A stretch of DNA of 64,000 nt from Quatrionicoccus australiensis (GTDB taxonomy: Bacteria > Pseudomonadota > Gammaproteobacteria > Burkholderiales > Rhodocyclaceae). The translations under genes were made by a program, and so were the position numbers. The notes below the pieces were generated by a model. The model saw only the letters and a program-made list of their open reading frames with translations. It ran no database searches and was not told where the DNA came from. Shown in pieces: positions 24,810 to 34,043 of this stretch; position 1 is the stretch's first letter, and every line of letters begins with the position of its first letter. Location: NCBI RefSeq assembly GCF_020510525.1, contig NZ_CP075188.1, positions 496,001 to 560,000 on the forward strand, written 5' to 3'.

Positions 24810-26420
24810 ATGAACCCCCAATTCACCAAGCTTTCACGCTGGCTGGCGGCGCTTCCCCTGGCGCTCACCCTGCATAGCGGTTTGCATGCAGAAACCGTCG
24901 CCCGCTACGGCATTTCCATGGCCGACATCCCGCTGACCACCGGTCAGCCGGATCGCGGCGCCGGCGCCTACCAGTTCACCGGCCACACCCTGTACGACCC
25001 GCTGGTCGCCTGGGAGGCCAACGTCGGCAATCGTCCGGGCAAGCTGGTGCCGGGCCTGGCCAGCGAGTGGAAGGTCGATGCCAAGGACAACAAGAAGTGG
25101 GTCTTCACGCTGCGCAAGGGCGTCAAGTTCCACGACGGTTCCGAGTTCAATGCCGACGCCGTGGTCTGGAACCTCGACAAGGTGCTGGCCGACAAGTCGC
25201 CGCAGTTCGATGCCAAGCAGAGCGCCCAGGTGCGCCCGCGCATTCCGTCGATCGCCTCCTATCGCAAGGTCGGTGACTACTCGGTCGAAATCACGACCAA
25301 GGATATCGACGCGCTGTTCCCCTACCAGTTGCCGTGGTTCCTGATTTCCAGCCCGACGCAGTGGGAAAAGATGGGCAAGGACTGGAACAAGGTCGCCAGC
25401 AAGCCGTCCGGCACCGGTCCCTTCAAGCTCGACAAGCTGGTGCCGCGCGAGCGGGCCGACCTGGTCAAGAACACCGCCTACTGGGACAAGGCGCGCATGG
25501 CCAAGACGGATCGCATCGTGCTGGTGCCGATTCCCGACGCGATGACCCGTGCCAATGCACTGCTCAACGGCCAGGTCGATATCATCGAAACGCCGCCGCC
25601 CGATGTGCTGCCGCAATTGAAGGGTGCCGGCTTCAAGCTGGTGCAGAACGTTACGCCGCATGTCTGGCCGTATCACTTCTCGACCCAGCCCGGCTCGCCA
25701 TGGACCGACATCCGGGTGCGCAAGGCCGCCAACCTGGCGATCGACCGTAGCGCCGTGGTCAGCCTGATGAGCGGGCTGGCAACGCCGGCCAAGGGGCAGC
25801 TTGACCAGACCAGCCCGTGGTTCGGCAAGCCGGCCTTCAAGATCGGCTACGACCTGCCCGCCGCGCGTGCCCTGATGGCCCAGGCCGGTTACAGCCAGGC
25901 CAAGCCGCTCAAGGCCAAGGTCATCATCGCCCAGGGCGGTACCGGCCAGATGCTGTCCTTGCCGATGAACGAGTTCATCCAGCAGAGCCTGGCTGAAATC
26001 GGCATCCAGGTGACTTTCGAAGTGGTCGAGCTGGAGAACCTCTACCTGCACTGGCGTAGCGGAGCCAAGGCCGACATGAACGCCGGCAAGGGCATCTCCG
26101 CGATCAACCTCGGTTACGTTACCGCCGACCCGTTCTACGCACTGACCCGCTTTGCCGACAGCCGTTACGTCGCACCGAACGGCGTGAACTGGGGTGGCTA
26201 CAACAACCCGAAGGTCGATGCCGCGATCGACCAGATTCGTACCACCTTCGATACCAAAAAGCAGGACGGGCTGCTCTCCTTCGTGCATCAATCCATGGTC
26301 GACGACGCACTGATGCTGTGGGTGGTGCATGACGTCAATCCGCACGCCATCTCGCCCAAGGTCAAGGAATTCATCCAGGCCCAGCACTGGTTCCAGGACT
26401 TGACCACCATCCGCATGTGA
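24810..26420 (+). CDS. Peptide/opine/gamma-glutamyl ABC transporter, substrate-binding protein
   Basis: A 536-residue SBP_bac_5 (DppA/OppA/GsiB-like) periplasmic protein. The signal peptide ends near HSGLHA. The family block VFTLRKGVKFHDGSEFNADAVVW near 101-123 is clear. The start at 24810 is preceded by TGGAG, whereas the earlier ATG at 24753 lies within the promoter. It heads an operon with two permeases, two ATPases, a GntR regulator and a gamma-glutamyltransferase, so a gamma-glutamyl peptide (glutathione-like) ligand is inferred. Confidence 0.88.
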   Translation: MNPQFTKLSRWLAALPLALTLHSGLHAETVARYGISMADIPLTTGQPDRGAGAYQFTGHTLYDPLVAWEANVGNRPGKLVPGLASEWKVDAKDNKKWVFTLRKGVKFHDGSEFNADAVVWNLDKVLADKSPQFDAKQSAQVRPRIPSIASYRKVGDYSVEITTKDIDALFPYQLPWFLISSPTQWEKMGKDWNKVASKPSGTGPFKLDKLVPRERADLVKNTAYWDKARMAKTDRIVLVPIPDAMTRANALLNGQVDIIETPPPDVLPQLKGAGFKLVQNVTPHVWPYHFSTQPGSPWTDIRVRKAANLAIDRSAVVSLMSGLATPAKGQLDQTSPWFGKPAFKIGYDLPAARALMAQAGYSQAKPLKAKVIIAQGGTGQMLSLPMNEFIQQSLAEIGIQVTFEVVELENLYLHWRSGAKADMNAGKGISAINLGYVTADPFYALTRFADSRYVAPNGVNWGGYNNPKVDAAIDQIRTTFDTKKQDGLLSFVHQSMVDDALMLWVVHDVNPHAISPKVKEFIQAQHWFQDLTTIRM

Positions 26421-26483
26421 TCCACCGGGCCGGGGTTCGCCCCGGCCATTCACCGGCCCCGGCCGGATTGAAGAAAGCGCCTC

Positions 26484-27437
26484 ATGTTTGCCTACATCAT
26501 CAAGCGTCTGATTTACGCCATCCCCATCGCGCTGAGCGTGACGGTGGTTTCCTTCGTGCTGGTCTACCTGGCACCGGGCGATCCGCTCAACGCCATCGCC
26601 CCGGCCGATGCGCCGGAAGAAGTCATCGTCGCCCTGAAGAGCGCCTACGGCCTCGACAAGCCGGTGCCGGTGCAATACGGCCTGTGGCTGCTGCGCGCCG
26701 TACAGGGCGATCTCGGTACCTCGATCGCCTCCGGTCGCGCCGTCACCGCCGAAGTGCTGAGCGCCGTCAGCAACACGCTGCTGCTCGCCGGCATGGCCGC
26801 GCTGGGCGGCGTGCTGATCGGCTGCATCCTCGGCGCCCTGGCCGGCTACCGCCACGGCACCTGGATCGACCGCGTCGCCACCGTGATTTCGGTGATCGGC
26901 GTCAGCATTCCCCACTACTGGCTGGGCCTCGTGCTCACCATCGTCTTCTCCATCTGGCTGCCCTGGTTTCCCGCCATGGGCGCCGGCCCCGGCGGTTCCT
27001 CGGAATGGCTGTGGGATGTCGAGCACCTGCGCCACCTGGTGCTGCCGGCGCTCACCCTGTCGGTGATCCCGATGGGCATCATCACCCGCACCGTGCGCGC
27101 CCTCGTTGCCGACATGCTGGAACAGGAATTCGTCACTGCGCTGCGCGCCCGCGGCCTGTCCGGCGTCGCCGTCTTCCGTCACATCGCCAAGAACACGGCG
27201 CCGACCGTGCTCGCCGTCGCCGGCCTGCAGATCGGCTACCTGATGGGCGGCTCGATCCTGGTCGAAACCGTCTTCGCCTGGCCGGGCACCGGTTTCCTGC
27301 TCAATACCGCGATCTTCCAGCGCGACATCCCCCTGCTGCAGGGAACCATCCTCGTGCTCTGCATGTTCTTCGTCGTCCTCAACCTGCTGGTGGACATCCT
27401 GCAACCGCTGATCGACCCGCGCATGGGCCGCGGCTAA
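26484..27437 (+). CDS. Peptide ABC transporter permease (DppB-like)
   Basis: A 317-residue permease with six helices. The N-terminus MFAYIIKRLIYAIPIALSVT and SYGLDKPVPVQYGLWL are typical of DppB/GsiC. The EAA-type loop is FVTALRARGLSGVAVFRHIAKN near 215. It follows the binding-protein gene by 63 bases, with a short GC-rich repeat (CCGGGCCGGGG...CCGGCCCCGGCCGG) between them that could trim or stabilise the transcript. Confidence 0.92.
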   Translation: MFAYIIKRLIYAIPIALSVTVVSFVLVYLAPGDPLNAIAPADAPEEVIVALKSAYGLDKPVPVQYGLWLLRAVQGDLGTSIASGRAVTAEVLSAVSNTLLLAGMAALGGVLIGCILGALAGYRHGTWIDRVATVISVIGVSIPHYWLGLVLTIVFSIWLPWFPAMGAGPGGSSEWLWDVEHLRHLVLPALTLSVIPMGIITRTVRALVADMLEQEFVTALRARGLSGVAVFRHIAKNTAPTVLAVAGLQIGYLMGGSILVETVFAWPGTGFLLNTAIFQRDIPLLQGTILVLCMFFVVLNLLVDILQPLIDPRMGRG

Positions 27438-27450
27438 ACGGAGACTATCG

Positions 27451-28347
27451 ATGTCTGCTTCTCTCGAACTTTCCCTGCCGGCCGCCGCCGTAGCCGCTCC
27501 GGCGCCGAGCCGCAGCTACTGGCTGGTCGTCTGGCGCCAGCTGCGGCACGATCCGATGGCGCTGGCCGCCGGCCTGGTCCTGCTGATCATCATCGGCGCC
27601 GCCGTCTTCGCGCCCTGGCTGGCGCCGGCCGATCCCTTCAAGGCGAGCATGATCAAGCGCCTGCTGCCGATCGGCAGCCCCGGCTTCCTGCTCGGTACCG
27701 ACGAACTCGGCCGCGACATGCTGACACGGCTCATGTACGGCGGCCGCCTGTCGCTGCTCATGGGCGTCGTGCCGGTACTCGCCGCCTTCGGCATCGGCAC
27801 CGCGATCGGCCTGTTTGCCGGCTACGTCGGCGGCAAGGTCAACATGGTCATCATGCGCGTCCTCGACGTGTTCTACGCCTTCCCCTCGGTGCTGCTCGCC
27901 GTGGCGATTTCCGGCGCGCTCGGGCCGGGCATGAGCAACAGCCTGCTGGCGCTGACCCTGGTCTTCGTGCCGCAGGTGGTGCGGGTCGCCGAAAGTGTCA
28001 CCACCCAGGTGCGCCAGCTCGACTACATCGAGGCGGCGCGGATGAGCGGTGCCGGCGCCTTTTCGATCATTCGCGTGCATGTGCTGGGCAACGTGCTCGG
28101 CCCGGTCTTCGTCTATGCGACCGGCCTGCTCAGCGTCAGCATGATTCTCGCCTCCGGCCTCTCCTTCCTTGGTCTCGGCGTCAAGCCGCCGGAGCCGGAA
28201 TGGGGCCTGATGCTCAACACGCTGCGTTCGGCAATCTACGTCAATCCCTGGATCGCGGCGCTGCCCGGTGCCCTGATCTTCGTCACTTCAATCGCATTCA
28301 ATCTGCTCGCAGACAGCGTGCGCTCGGCCATGGACATCCGTCGATGA
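27451..28347 (+). CDS. Peptide ABC transporter permease (DppC-like)
   Basis: A 298-residue permease of the DppC/GsiD class. LGTDELGRDMLTRLMYGGRLSL near 84-105 and LDYIEAARMSGAGAFSIIRVH near 190 are the family signatures. It starts 13 bases after the first permease gene and overlaps the ATPase gene by four bases. Together the two permeases form the membrane channel. Confidence 0.93.
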   Translation: MSASLELSLPAAAVAAPAPSRSYWLVVWRQLRHDPMALAAGLVLLIIIGAAVFAPWLAPADPFKASMIKRLLPIGSPGFLLGTDELGRDMLTRLMYGGRLSLLMGVVPVLAAFGIGTAIGLFAGYVGGKVNMVIMRVLDVFYAFPSVLLAVAISGALGPGMSNSLLALTLVFVPQVVRVAESVTTQVRQLDYIEAARMSGAGAFSIIRVHVLGNVLGPVFVYATGLLSVSMILASGLSFLGLGVKPPEPEWGLMLNTLRSAIYVNPWIAALPGALIFVTSIAFNLLADSVRSAMDIRR

Positions 28348-29408
28348 ATACCTCCTCCTACTCCCAGGCCCCGGTTCAGGACCGGGGCGGTCCGGCCCAG
28401 CCGCTGCTGGTCGTGCGCAATCTCAGGAAATACTTCGCCGTACGCGGTCAACCGCTGGAAAAGAGCAAAAAGTTCGTCCATGCCGTCGATGGCGTCAGCT
28501 TCTCGGTGCCCAAGGGCAAGACGCTGGGCATCGTCGGCGAATCGGGCTGCGGCAAATCGACCACCGCCCGCCTGATCGCCCGGCTGATGGCGGCCGATTC
28601 GGGCAACATGGTGTTCGACGGCGAAGGCGTCGATGAATTCGGCGGCATCCGTTTGAAGGAATTCCGGCGCAGCCTGCAGATGGTTTTCCAGGACTCCTTC
28701 GCTTCGCTCAACCCGCGCCTGACCATTGCCGAAACCATCGCCTACGGCCCGCGCGTGCACGGCATGCCGGCCGCCGAGGCGATGCGCCAGGCGCACGCAC
28801 TGCTGGCGCGCGTCGGCCTGGAACCGGCGCAGTTCGCCAGCCGTTATCCGCACGAGTTGTCCGGCGGCCAGCGCCAGCGCGTCAATATCGCCCGCGCCCT
28901 GGCCTTCGATCCGCGCCTGGTCATTCTCGACGAGGCCGTCGCGGCACTCGACAAGTCGGTGCAGGCGCAGGTGCTCAACCTGCTGCAGGAACTCAAGGCC
29001 GAGCGTCAGCTGACCTACCTGTTCATCTCGCACGACCTGCACGTGGTGCATTACATCTCCGACTACGTGATGGTGATGTACCTCGGTCAGGTCGTCGAAA
29101 CCGGCCCGGTTGAGCGCATCTACGGCCAGGCGGCGCATCCCTACACGCGGGCGCTGCTCTCCGCCGTGCCCTCGATGGACCCGGACAACCGGACGCAGGC
29201 TTCGCCGCTGGCTGGCGATCCGCCCAACCCGATCAATCCGCCGAGCGGCTGCCGCTTCCACGATCGCTGTCCGCATGCGCATCCGGTCTGCGCCGCCAAG
29301 GCGCCGCTGCTGATCGGCCTGCCCGGCGACCCGGCGCATCAGGCCGCCTGCCATCTCAACGACCCGAGTTCGGGTCATCCCGCTGCCCTTACGGAGGTTC
29401 AGCCATGA
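28344..29408 (+). CDS. Peptide ABC transporter ATPase (OppF/DppF-like)
   Basis: A 354-residue ATPase starting at ATG 28344. Walker A is [13 protein letters not shown], signature [10 protein letters not shown], Walker [14 protein letters not shown] (the usual EPVSALD is EAVAALD here). The C-terminal oligopeptide-transporter domain is seen as [13 protein letters not shown] followed by [14 protein letters not shown], whose Cys residues may bind a 4Fe-4S cluster as in this family. It overlaps the second ATPase gene by four bases. OppF normally follows OppD; here the order is reversed. Confidence 0.92.
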   Translation: MNTSSYSQAPVQDRGGPAQPLLVVRNLRKYFAVRGQPLEKSKKFVHAVDGVSFSVPKGKTLGIVGESGCGKSTTARLIARLMAADSGNMVFDGEGVDEFGGIRLKEFRRSLQMVFQDSFASLNPRLTIAETIAYGPRVHGMPAAEAMRQAHALLARVGLEPAQFASRYPHELSGGQRQRVNIARALAFDPRLVILDEAVAALDKSVQAQVLNLLQELKAERQLTYLFISHDLHVVHYISDYVMVMYLGQVVETGPVERIYGQAAHPYTRALLSAVPSMDPDNRTQASPLAGDPPNPINPPSGCRFHDRCPHAHPVCAAKAPLLIGLPGDPAHQAACHLNDPSSGHPAALTEVQP

Positions 29409-30385
29409 CTACCCCCCTGGTTTCCCTGCAGGATCTGTCGGTGCAATTTTGTGGCAGCCGTACCGCCAGCGCGCTGAACGAGGTCAACATCGAACTCGGC
29501 GCCGGCGAAGTGCTCGGTCTGCTCGGCGAATCCGGCTCCGGCAAGAGCGTCACGCTGCGCACCCTGCTGCGCCTGCACCCGGAACGGACGACGAAAATCC
29601 TGGGCAAGATGCTGGTCGACGGCCAGGATGTGCTCGCCCTCAAGGGCCGGGCGCTCGATCTGTATCGCGGTGGCACGGTTTCCATGGTCTTCCAGGAACC
29701 CGGCCTGGCTTTCGATCCGGTCTACACCATCGGCCAGCAGATTACCGAGGCCATTCGCGCCCATGCCGCGGTCGATGAACAGGCGGCACGCGCCCAGGCC
29801 CTGCAGATGCTCGAACGGGTGCAGATTCCGCAGGCAAAACGGCGTTTCGACGCCTATCCGCACGAACTGTCCGGCGGCATGCGCCAGCGCGCGATGATCG
29901 CGCTGGCCTTGGCCTGCCAGCCCAAACTGCTGCTCGCCGACGAGCCGACCACGGCGCTCGACGCCACGGTGCAGATCCAGATCCTGCTGCTGTTGCGCGA
30001 ACTGCAACGCGAAACCGGCATGTCGGTGATTTTCGTGACGCACGACATCGCCGCCGCCGTCGAAGTCGCCGATCGCATCGCCGTCATGTACGCCGGCCGC
30101 ATCGTCGAACAGGGGCCGGTCAGCCAGATCGTCCGCGCGCCGCGGCATCCCTATACGGCCGGCCTGCTGGCCGCGACGGTCGGCACCGAGAACCGCGGGC
30201 AGCCGCTCCTGGCGGTGCCCGGTGCGCCGCCCAATCTGGCCGCATTGCCGCCCGGCTGCAGTTTCGCGCCGCGCTGCGTGCACGCCAGCGAACAATGCCG
30301 GCGCGAAGTGCCGCCCCTGCAATCGGTTGGCACGCAGGCGCTGGCTTGCTGGCATCCGCTCATGCCGTTGGCGGAGGCTGCCTGA
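29405..30385 (+). CDS. Peptide ABC transporter ATPase (OppD/DppD-like)
   Basis: A 326-residue ATPase. Walker A is [15 protein letters not shown], signature [11 protein letters not shown], Walker [12 protein letters not shown] and switch His in [11 protein letters not shown]. The C-terminal domain has [11 protein letters not shown] and the [14 protein letters not shown] cysteine cluster. It pairs with the preceding ATPase. Its stop TGA shares a base with the start of the GntR gene. Confidence 0.93.
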   Translation: MTTPLVSLQDLSVQFCGSRTASALNEVNIELGAGEVLGLLGESGSGKSVTLRTLLRLHPERTTKILGKMLVDGQDVLALKGRALDLYRGGTVSMVFQEPGLAFDPVYTIGQQITEAIRAHAAVDEQAARAQALQMLERVQIPQAKRRFDAYPHELSGGMRQRAMIALALACQPKLLLADEPTTALDATVQIQILLLLRELQRETGMSVIFVTHDIAAAVEVADRIAVMYAGRIVEQGPVSQIVRAPRHPYTAGLLAATVGTENRGQPLLAVPGAPPNLAALPPGCSFAPRCVHASEQCRREVPPLQSVGTQALACWHPLMPLAEAA

Positions 30386-31101
30386 TGAGCGTCCTTTCCT
30401 TTGAAGATGGCCGCGGCCGGGGCGGTCTGGCCGATGATGTCTGCCGCCGTATCGCCGATGAAATCGTTCTCGGCAACCTGGCACCCGGTTCGCGTCTCGA
30501 CGAAGTCAGCCTGGCCGCCCGTTTCAACGTCTCGCGGACGCCGGTGCGCGAAGCGCTCAAGCAACTCGCCATCATGGGCCTGGTCGATACCCGGCCGAAC
30601 CGCGGTTCGGTCGTTGCCGAACTGACCGTCGACCAGCTCGACCAGATGTTCGAAGCGATCGGCGAGCTGGAGGCCGCTTGCGCCCGGCATGCCGCGCTGC
30701 GCATGACCGAGGAGGACCGCAGCCGCATGCGCGAACTGCATGCGGAGGGCAGGGCGGCGATGCAGGCTGGCGATATCGATCGCTACGATGCGGCCAACCT
30801 GGAGCTGCACGCGACCATCATCCGCGGTTGCTACAACCCGGTACTGATCGAACTGGCAACCAGCCTGCGCCACCGCGTCTCGCCCTTCCGCCGGACGCAG
30901 TTCCGCAATCTCGAGCGGATGGGCGAATCCTTCGAAGAGCATTCGGTGATCGTCGAAGCCATCCTTGCCCACGATGTCATCACCACTTACCGGGAGATGC
31001 GTTCGCATCTGCTCTCGGCACGCAGCGCCACCAATCGTGTTGCGCCGGCCTGGGGTCTCCCGTCCACCAGCAAACAAAACTTGAAGGGCGAATCGGCATG
31101 A
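30385..31101 (+). CDS. GntR-family regulator, FadR subfamily (FCD domain)
   Basis: A 238-residue regulator. The winged helix covers about 10-75 with RFNVSRTPVREALKQLAIMGLV as the helix-turn-helix region. The C-terminal FCD ligand domain includes DAANLELHATIIRGCYNP and conserved His residues expected to bind a metal and a carboxylate ligand. It overlaps its neighbours on both sides (TGATG and ATGA), so it is co-translated with transporter and GGT genes. It probably senses an imported carboxylate and acts at the repeated TTGCATGCAA palindromes. Confidence 0.9.
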   Translation: MSVLSFEDGRGRGGLADDVCRRIADEIVLGNLAPGSRLDEVSLAARFNVSRTPVREALKQLAIMGLVDTRPNRGSVVAELTVDQLDQMFEAIGELEAACARHAALRMTEEDRSRMRELHAEGRAAMQAGDIDRYDAANLELHATIIRGCYNPVLIELATSLRHRVSPFRRTQFRNLERMGESFEEHSVIVEAILAHDVITTYREMRSHLLSARSATNRVAPAWGLPSTSKQNLKGESA

Positions 31102-32687
31102 AACCCATCCTCGCAACCCGTGGCGCCGTTGTCGCCTCGCATTCCCTCGCGGCCCAGGCCGGCCTCGACATCCTGCGCGACGGCGGCAACGCCATCGAGG
31201 CGACCATCGCCGTCGCCGCCACGCTGGCAGTGGTCTATCCCCACATGACCGGCATCGGCGGCGACGGCTTCTGGCTGATGCATGCGCCGGGCCAGCCGAT
31301 GCGCTCGATCGATGCCTGTGGCGCGGCCGGTGCCGGCGTTACACGCGAACTTTACTGCAGCTTGACGAGCATTCCCTGGCGCGGCCCGCTGGCTGCCAAT
31401 ACGGTGGCCGGTACGCTCTCCGGCTGGGGGGCGGCCTACGAATTCAGCCGCCGCGAATGGGGCGGTCGACTGCCTTTCGCCCGCCTGCTCGAAAGCGCCA
31501 TCCACTATGCGCGGGAAGGCTTCCCTGTCACTCACAGCCAGGAAGAAAACACCCGCAACAAATTGGCGGAACTGCAGGCCCAGCCCGGCTTTGCTGACGC
31601 ATTCCTGGCCGATGGCAAGGTCCCGGCCTATGGTCAGCGGCATCGTTTCCCGGCTCTCGCGGCGACGCTCGAACAACTGGCGCGAGCCGGTGCCGACGAT
31701 TTCTATCGCGGCGAACTGGCGCAGCAGATCGGCGCCGACCTGGCCGCCGTCGGCAGTCCGATTACCGCAGCCGATCTCGCCCGCCACCAGGCCGAAATCA
31801 AGGCGCCGCTCGAGGTGCAGTTGTCCTGCGGCAAGGTCTACAACATGGCGCCGCCAACCCAGGGCCTGGCGTCGCTGCTCATCCTCGGCATCTACGACCG
31901 CATTCGCCAGGCCGGCTGGAGCCCGGACAATGTCGAAGGCATCCATGCGCTGGTCGAAGCCACCAAGCAGGCCTTCATCGTGCGCGACAAGTACGTCACC
32001 GATCCGGCGGCGATGCAGATCGATCCATCCGGCCTGCTCGGCGACTCGACCCTGGATGCGCTGGCTGCCGCCGTGCCGCTCGGCAAGGCCAGTCCGTGGC
32101 CGGCGCCGAACTCGGACGGCGATACCACCTGGATGGGCGTCGTCGATGCCGAAGGCCGTGCGGTGAGCATGATCCAGAGCATCTACTTCGAATTCGGCAG
32201 CGGCGTTGTCCTGCCGCAGACCGGCATCTGGTGGCAGAACCGCGGCTGCTCCTTCGACCTGCGGCCGAACCAGTTGCGCAGCCTGGCGCCGGGGCGCAAA
32301 CCCTTCCACACGCTGAACCCCGCGATGGCGCGCCTCGACGACGGTCGCCTGCTGGTGTACGGCACGATGGGCGGCGAAGGCCAGCCGCAGACGCAGGCGG
32401 CCGTCTTCTCGCGTTACGTCTGGGGCGGCCACAATGTCCGTTCGGCGGTTGCCGCGCCGCGCTGGTTGCTGGGCCGGACCTGGGCGGAGCAGAGTACGAG
32501 CTTGAAGCTGGAGTCGCGCTATGCGCCGGAAATCATCGACAAATTGCGCGCGCTGGGCCACCCGGTCGAAGTGGCGGGCGATTTCGACGAGCGCATGGGG
32601 CACGCGGGGGCGCTTGTCCTGCATCCGGACGGCTGGATCGAGGGCGGCGAAGATCCGCGCAGCGACGGCTGCGTCGCGGCCTGGTAG
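31098..32687 (+). CDS. ggt: Gamma-glutamyltransferase / gamma-glutamyl hydrolase, without signal peptide
   Basis: A 529-residue GGT-family Ntn hydrolase starting at ATG 31098. DILRDGGNAIEATIA near 28, GIGGDGFWLMH near 51 and the self-cleavage site DGDTTWMGVVDAEG (the second Thr is the likely nucleophile) are present. Unlike periplasmic E. coli Ggt it begins directly with the enzyme domain (MKPILATRGAVVASH), so it should be cytoplasmic. That fits hydrolysis of gamma-glutamyl compounds after import by the ABC transporter in the same operon. Confidence 0.9.
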   Translation: MKPILATRGAVVASHSLAAQAGLDILRDGGNAIEATIAVAATLAVVYPHMTGIGGDGFWLMHAPGQPMRSIDACGAAGAGVTRELYCSLTSIPWRGPLAANTVAGTLSGWGAAYEFSRREWGGRLPFARLLESAIHYAREGFPVTHSQEENTRNKLAELQAQPGFADAFLADGKVPAYGQRHRFPALAATLEQLARAGADDFYRGELAQQIGADLAAVGSPITAADLARHQAEIKAPLEVQLSCGKVYNMAPPTQGLASLLILGIYDRIRQAGWSPDNVEGIHALVEATKQAFIVRDKYVTDPAAMQIDPSGLLGDSTLDALAAAVPLGKASPWPAPNSDGDTTWMGVVDAEGRAVSMIQSIYFEFGSGVVLPQTGIWWQNRGCSFDLRPNQLRSLAPGRKPFHTLNPAMARLDDGRLLVYGTMGGEGQPQTQAAVFSRYVWGGHNVRSAVAAPRWLLGRTWAEQSTSLKLESRYAPEIIDKLRALGHPVEVAGDFDERMGHAGALVLHPDGWIEGGEDPRSDGCVAAW

Positions 32688-32732
32688 GCTGCCGCGCCCG
32701 GACTTCATCGAACCCCAACAAGGTCATTCAAC

Positions 32733-33707
32733 ATGAAATTCAAATTCGACTGGTTTCTCAAAGGCATGCTGGTCGCCGTCGCCCTTGCCTTCATCTGGCC
32801 GGCACCCGGCGCCAAGGGCGGCTTCCTGCATCCGGAACTGCTCAACAAGATCGGTATCGCCCTGGTCTTCTTCCTCAACGGCCTGGGCCTCTCGCTGGCC
32901 TCGCTCAAGGACGGCGCCTTGCGCTGGAAGGTGCATCTGCTGATCCAGACCAGCACCTTCCTCGTCTTCCCCGTCCTCGGCTGGCTGCTGCTCAAGGCTT
33001 CCGGCGGCTGGATGGCGGCCGATCTGCAAACCGGCTTCTTTTACCTGTGCGCGCTGCCGTCTACCGTTTCCTCATCGGTCGCGCTCACCGTGGCGGCACG
33101 CGGCAACGTGCCGGTTGCCGTTTTCAACGCCACCCTGTCGAGCCTGCTCGGCGTCGTCCTGACGCCGTTCTGGATGGCCTGGATACTTGGGAGCGGCGGG
33201 GGCGGCTTCGACGTCTGGCCGGTCATCATCGACCTGCTGCTCTGGCTGGTGCTGCCCCTGGTGCTCGGTCAGCTCTCGCGTCCGGCACTCGCTACCTGGG
33301 CCAGCCGCAATAAAGGCCGTATCCAGATCGTCGACCGGCTGACCATCCTGACCCTGGTCTACACCTCCTTTGCCGATACGGTGAAGGAGGGCGTCTGGTC
33401 CAACTACGGCCCGCTCATCCTGCTCGAAACCATCGTCGGCAGTACGCTCCTGTTCGCGATCGTCCTCGCCCTGACCCGCCTGCTCGGTCGCCTGCTCGGC
33501 CTGCCGATCGAAGACCGGATCGCCGCCGTATTCTGCGGTTCGAAAAAAACGCTGGCCTCCGGCGTGCCGATGGCCCATCTCATCTTCGGTGCCAATCCGG
33601 CGCTCGGCCTGATCCTGATGCCGATCATGATCTACCACCCCCTGCAACTGGCGGTCGGCGGCGTGCTGGCGCAGCGCTGGGCCGGGCGGGATACACCGGC
33701 GTCCTAG
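32733..33707 (+). CDS. BASS-family transporter (bile acid:sodium symporter-like, YfeH type)
   Basis: A 324-residue membrane protein of the SBF_like/PF13593 class with about ten helices. YLCALPSTVSSSVALTVAARGN near 107-128 and FCGSKKTLASGVPMA near 268 are conserved motifs. It is 45 bases after the GGT gene on the same strand and before a terminator, so it is probably the last gene of the operon. It may move a product such as glutamate or another organic acid; direction and substrate are unknown. Confidence 0.87.
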   Translation: MKFKFDWFLKGMLVAVALAFIWPAPGAKGGFLHPELLNKIGIALVFFLNGLGLSLASLKDGALRWKVHLLIQTSTFLVFPVLGWLLLKASGGWMAADLQTGFFYLCALPSTVSSSVALTVAARGNVPVAVFNATLSSLLGVVLTPFWMAWILGSGGGGFDVWPVIIDLLLWLVLPLVLGQLSRPALATWASRNKGRIQIVDRLTILTLVYTSFADTVKEGVWSNYGPLILLETIVGSTLLFAIVLALTRLLGRLLGLPIEDRIAAVFCGSKKTLASGVPMAHLIFGANPALGLILMPIMIYHPLQLAVGGVLAQRWAGRDTPAS

Positions 33708-33725
33708 TTGTCCGGCCGGCGATCG

Positions 33726-33758
33726 ACAAAAAGCCCCGCACTTTTGGCGGGGCTTTTT
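33726..33758. terminator. Intrinsic terminator after the BASS transporter gene
   Basis: AAAAAGCCCCGC, loop ACTTTTG, GCGGGGCTTTTT: a strong GC stem with T-run on the plus strand and a matching A/T flank, so it may work in both directions. It marks the left limit of the defence island. Confidence 0.92.
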
Positions 33759-34043
33759 CATTTGGATCATCGGGCGTATTTATAGGGCATATGTCGCGTA
33801 GAGGTATGGTCTGTTGGGGTCTGATATTCGGCCTAAGCGGCCATCCAATCGCACTCTTCGCCCGGCATTTTCGTTGTGGTACAGACGTTCAACGCGATCC
33901 ACAAAACTTCGGCCGATTTGGATCGGCATGCGGAGACACTTCGCTATCCCTGTTCATTCAATTAACATGCCCCCTTTACCAACGGTTTCGTAGGCGAACG
34001 GGTCTCCAAATGCGTCAGCGGTACATAGCCAGCCAGGTAAGTC
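33759..34043. other. Non-coding left flank of the restriction island
   Basis: About 285 bases of lower GC content than the surroundings. I see no gene, tRNA or transposase remnant with support here. An 88-codon frame at 33791-34057 overlaps hsdR, has no ribosome site and shows no protein-like composition. The hsdR promoter should lie here; AGG at 34035-34037 is a weak ribosome site for it. Confidence 0.5.

Noticed and set aside
24834..27404. 856-codon minus-strand frame across the peptide ABC genes
   Set aside because: Antisense shadow with His/Asp/Gln-rich repeats of the type produced by GC-rich coding DNA.
30678..32687. GGT frame extended upstream to 30678
   Set aside because: The extension overlaps the GntR gene in another frame; the ATG at 31098 starts exactly at the conserved enzyme N-terminus.
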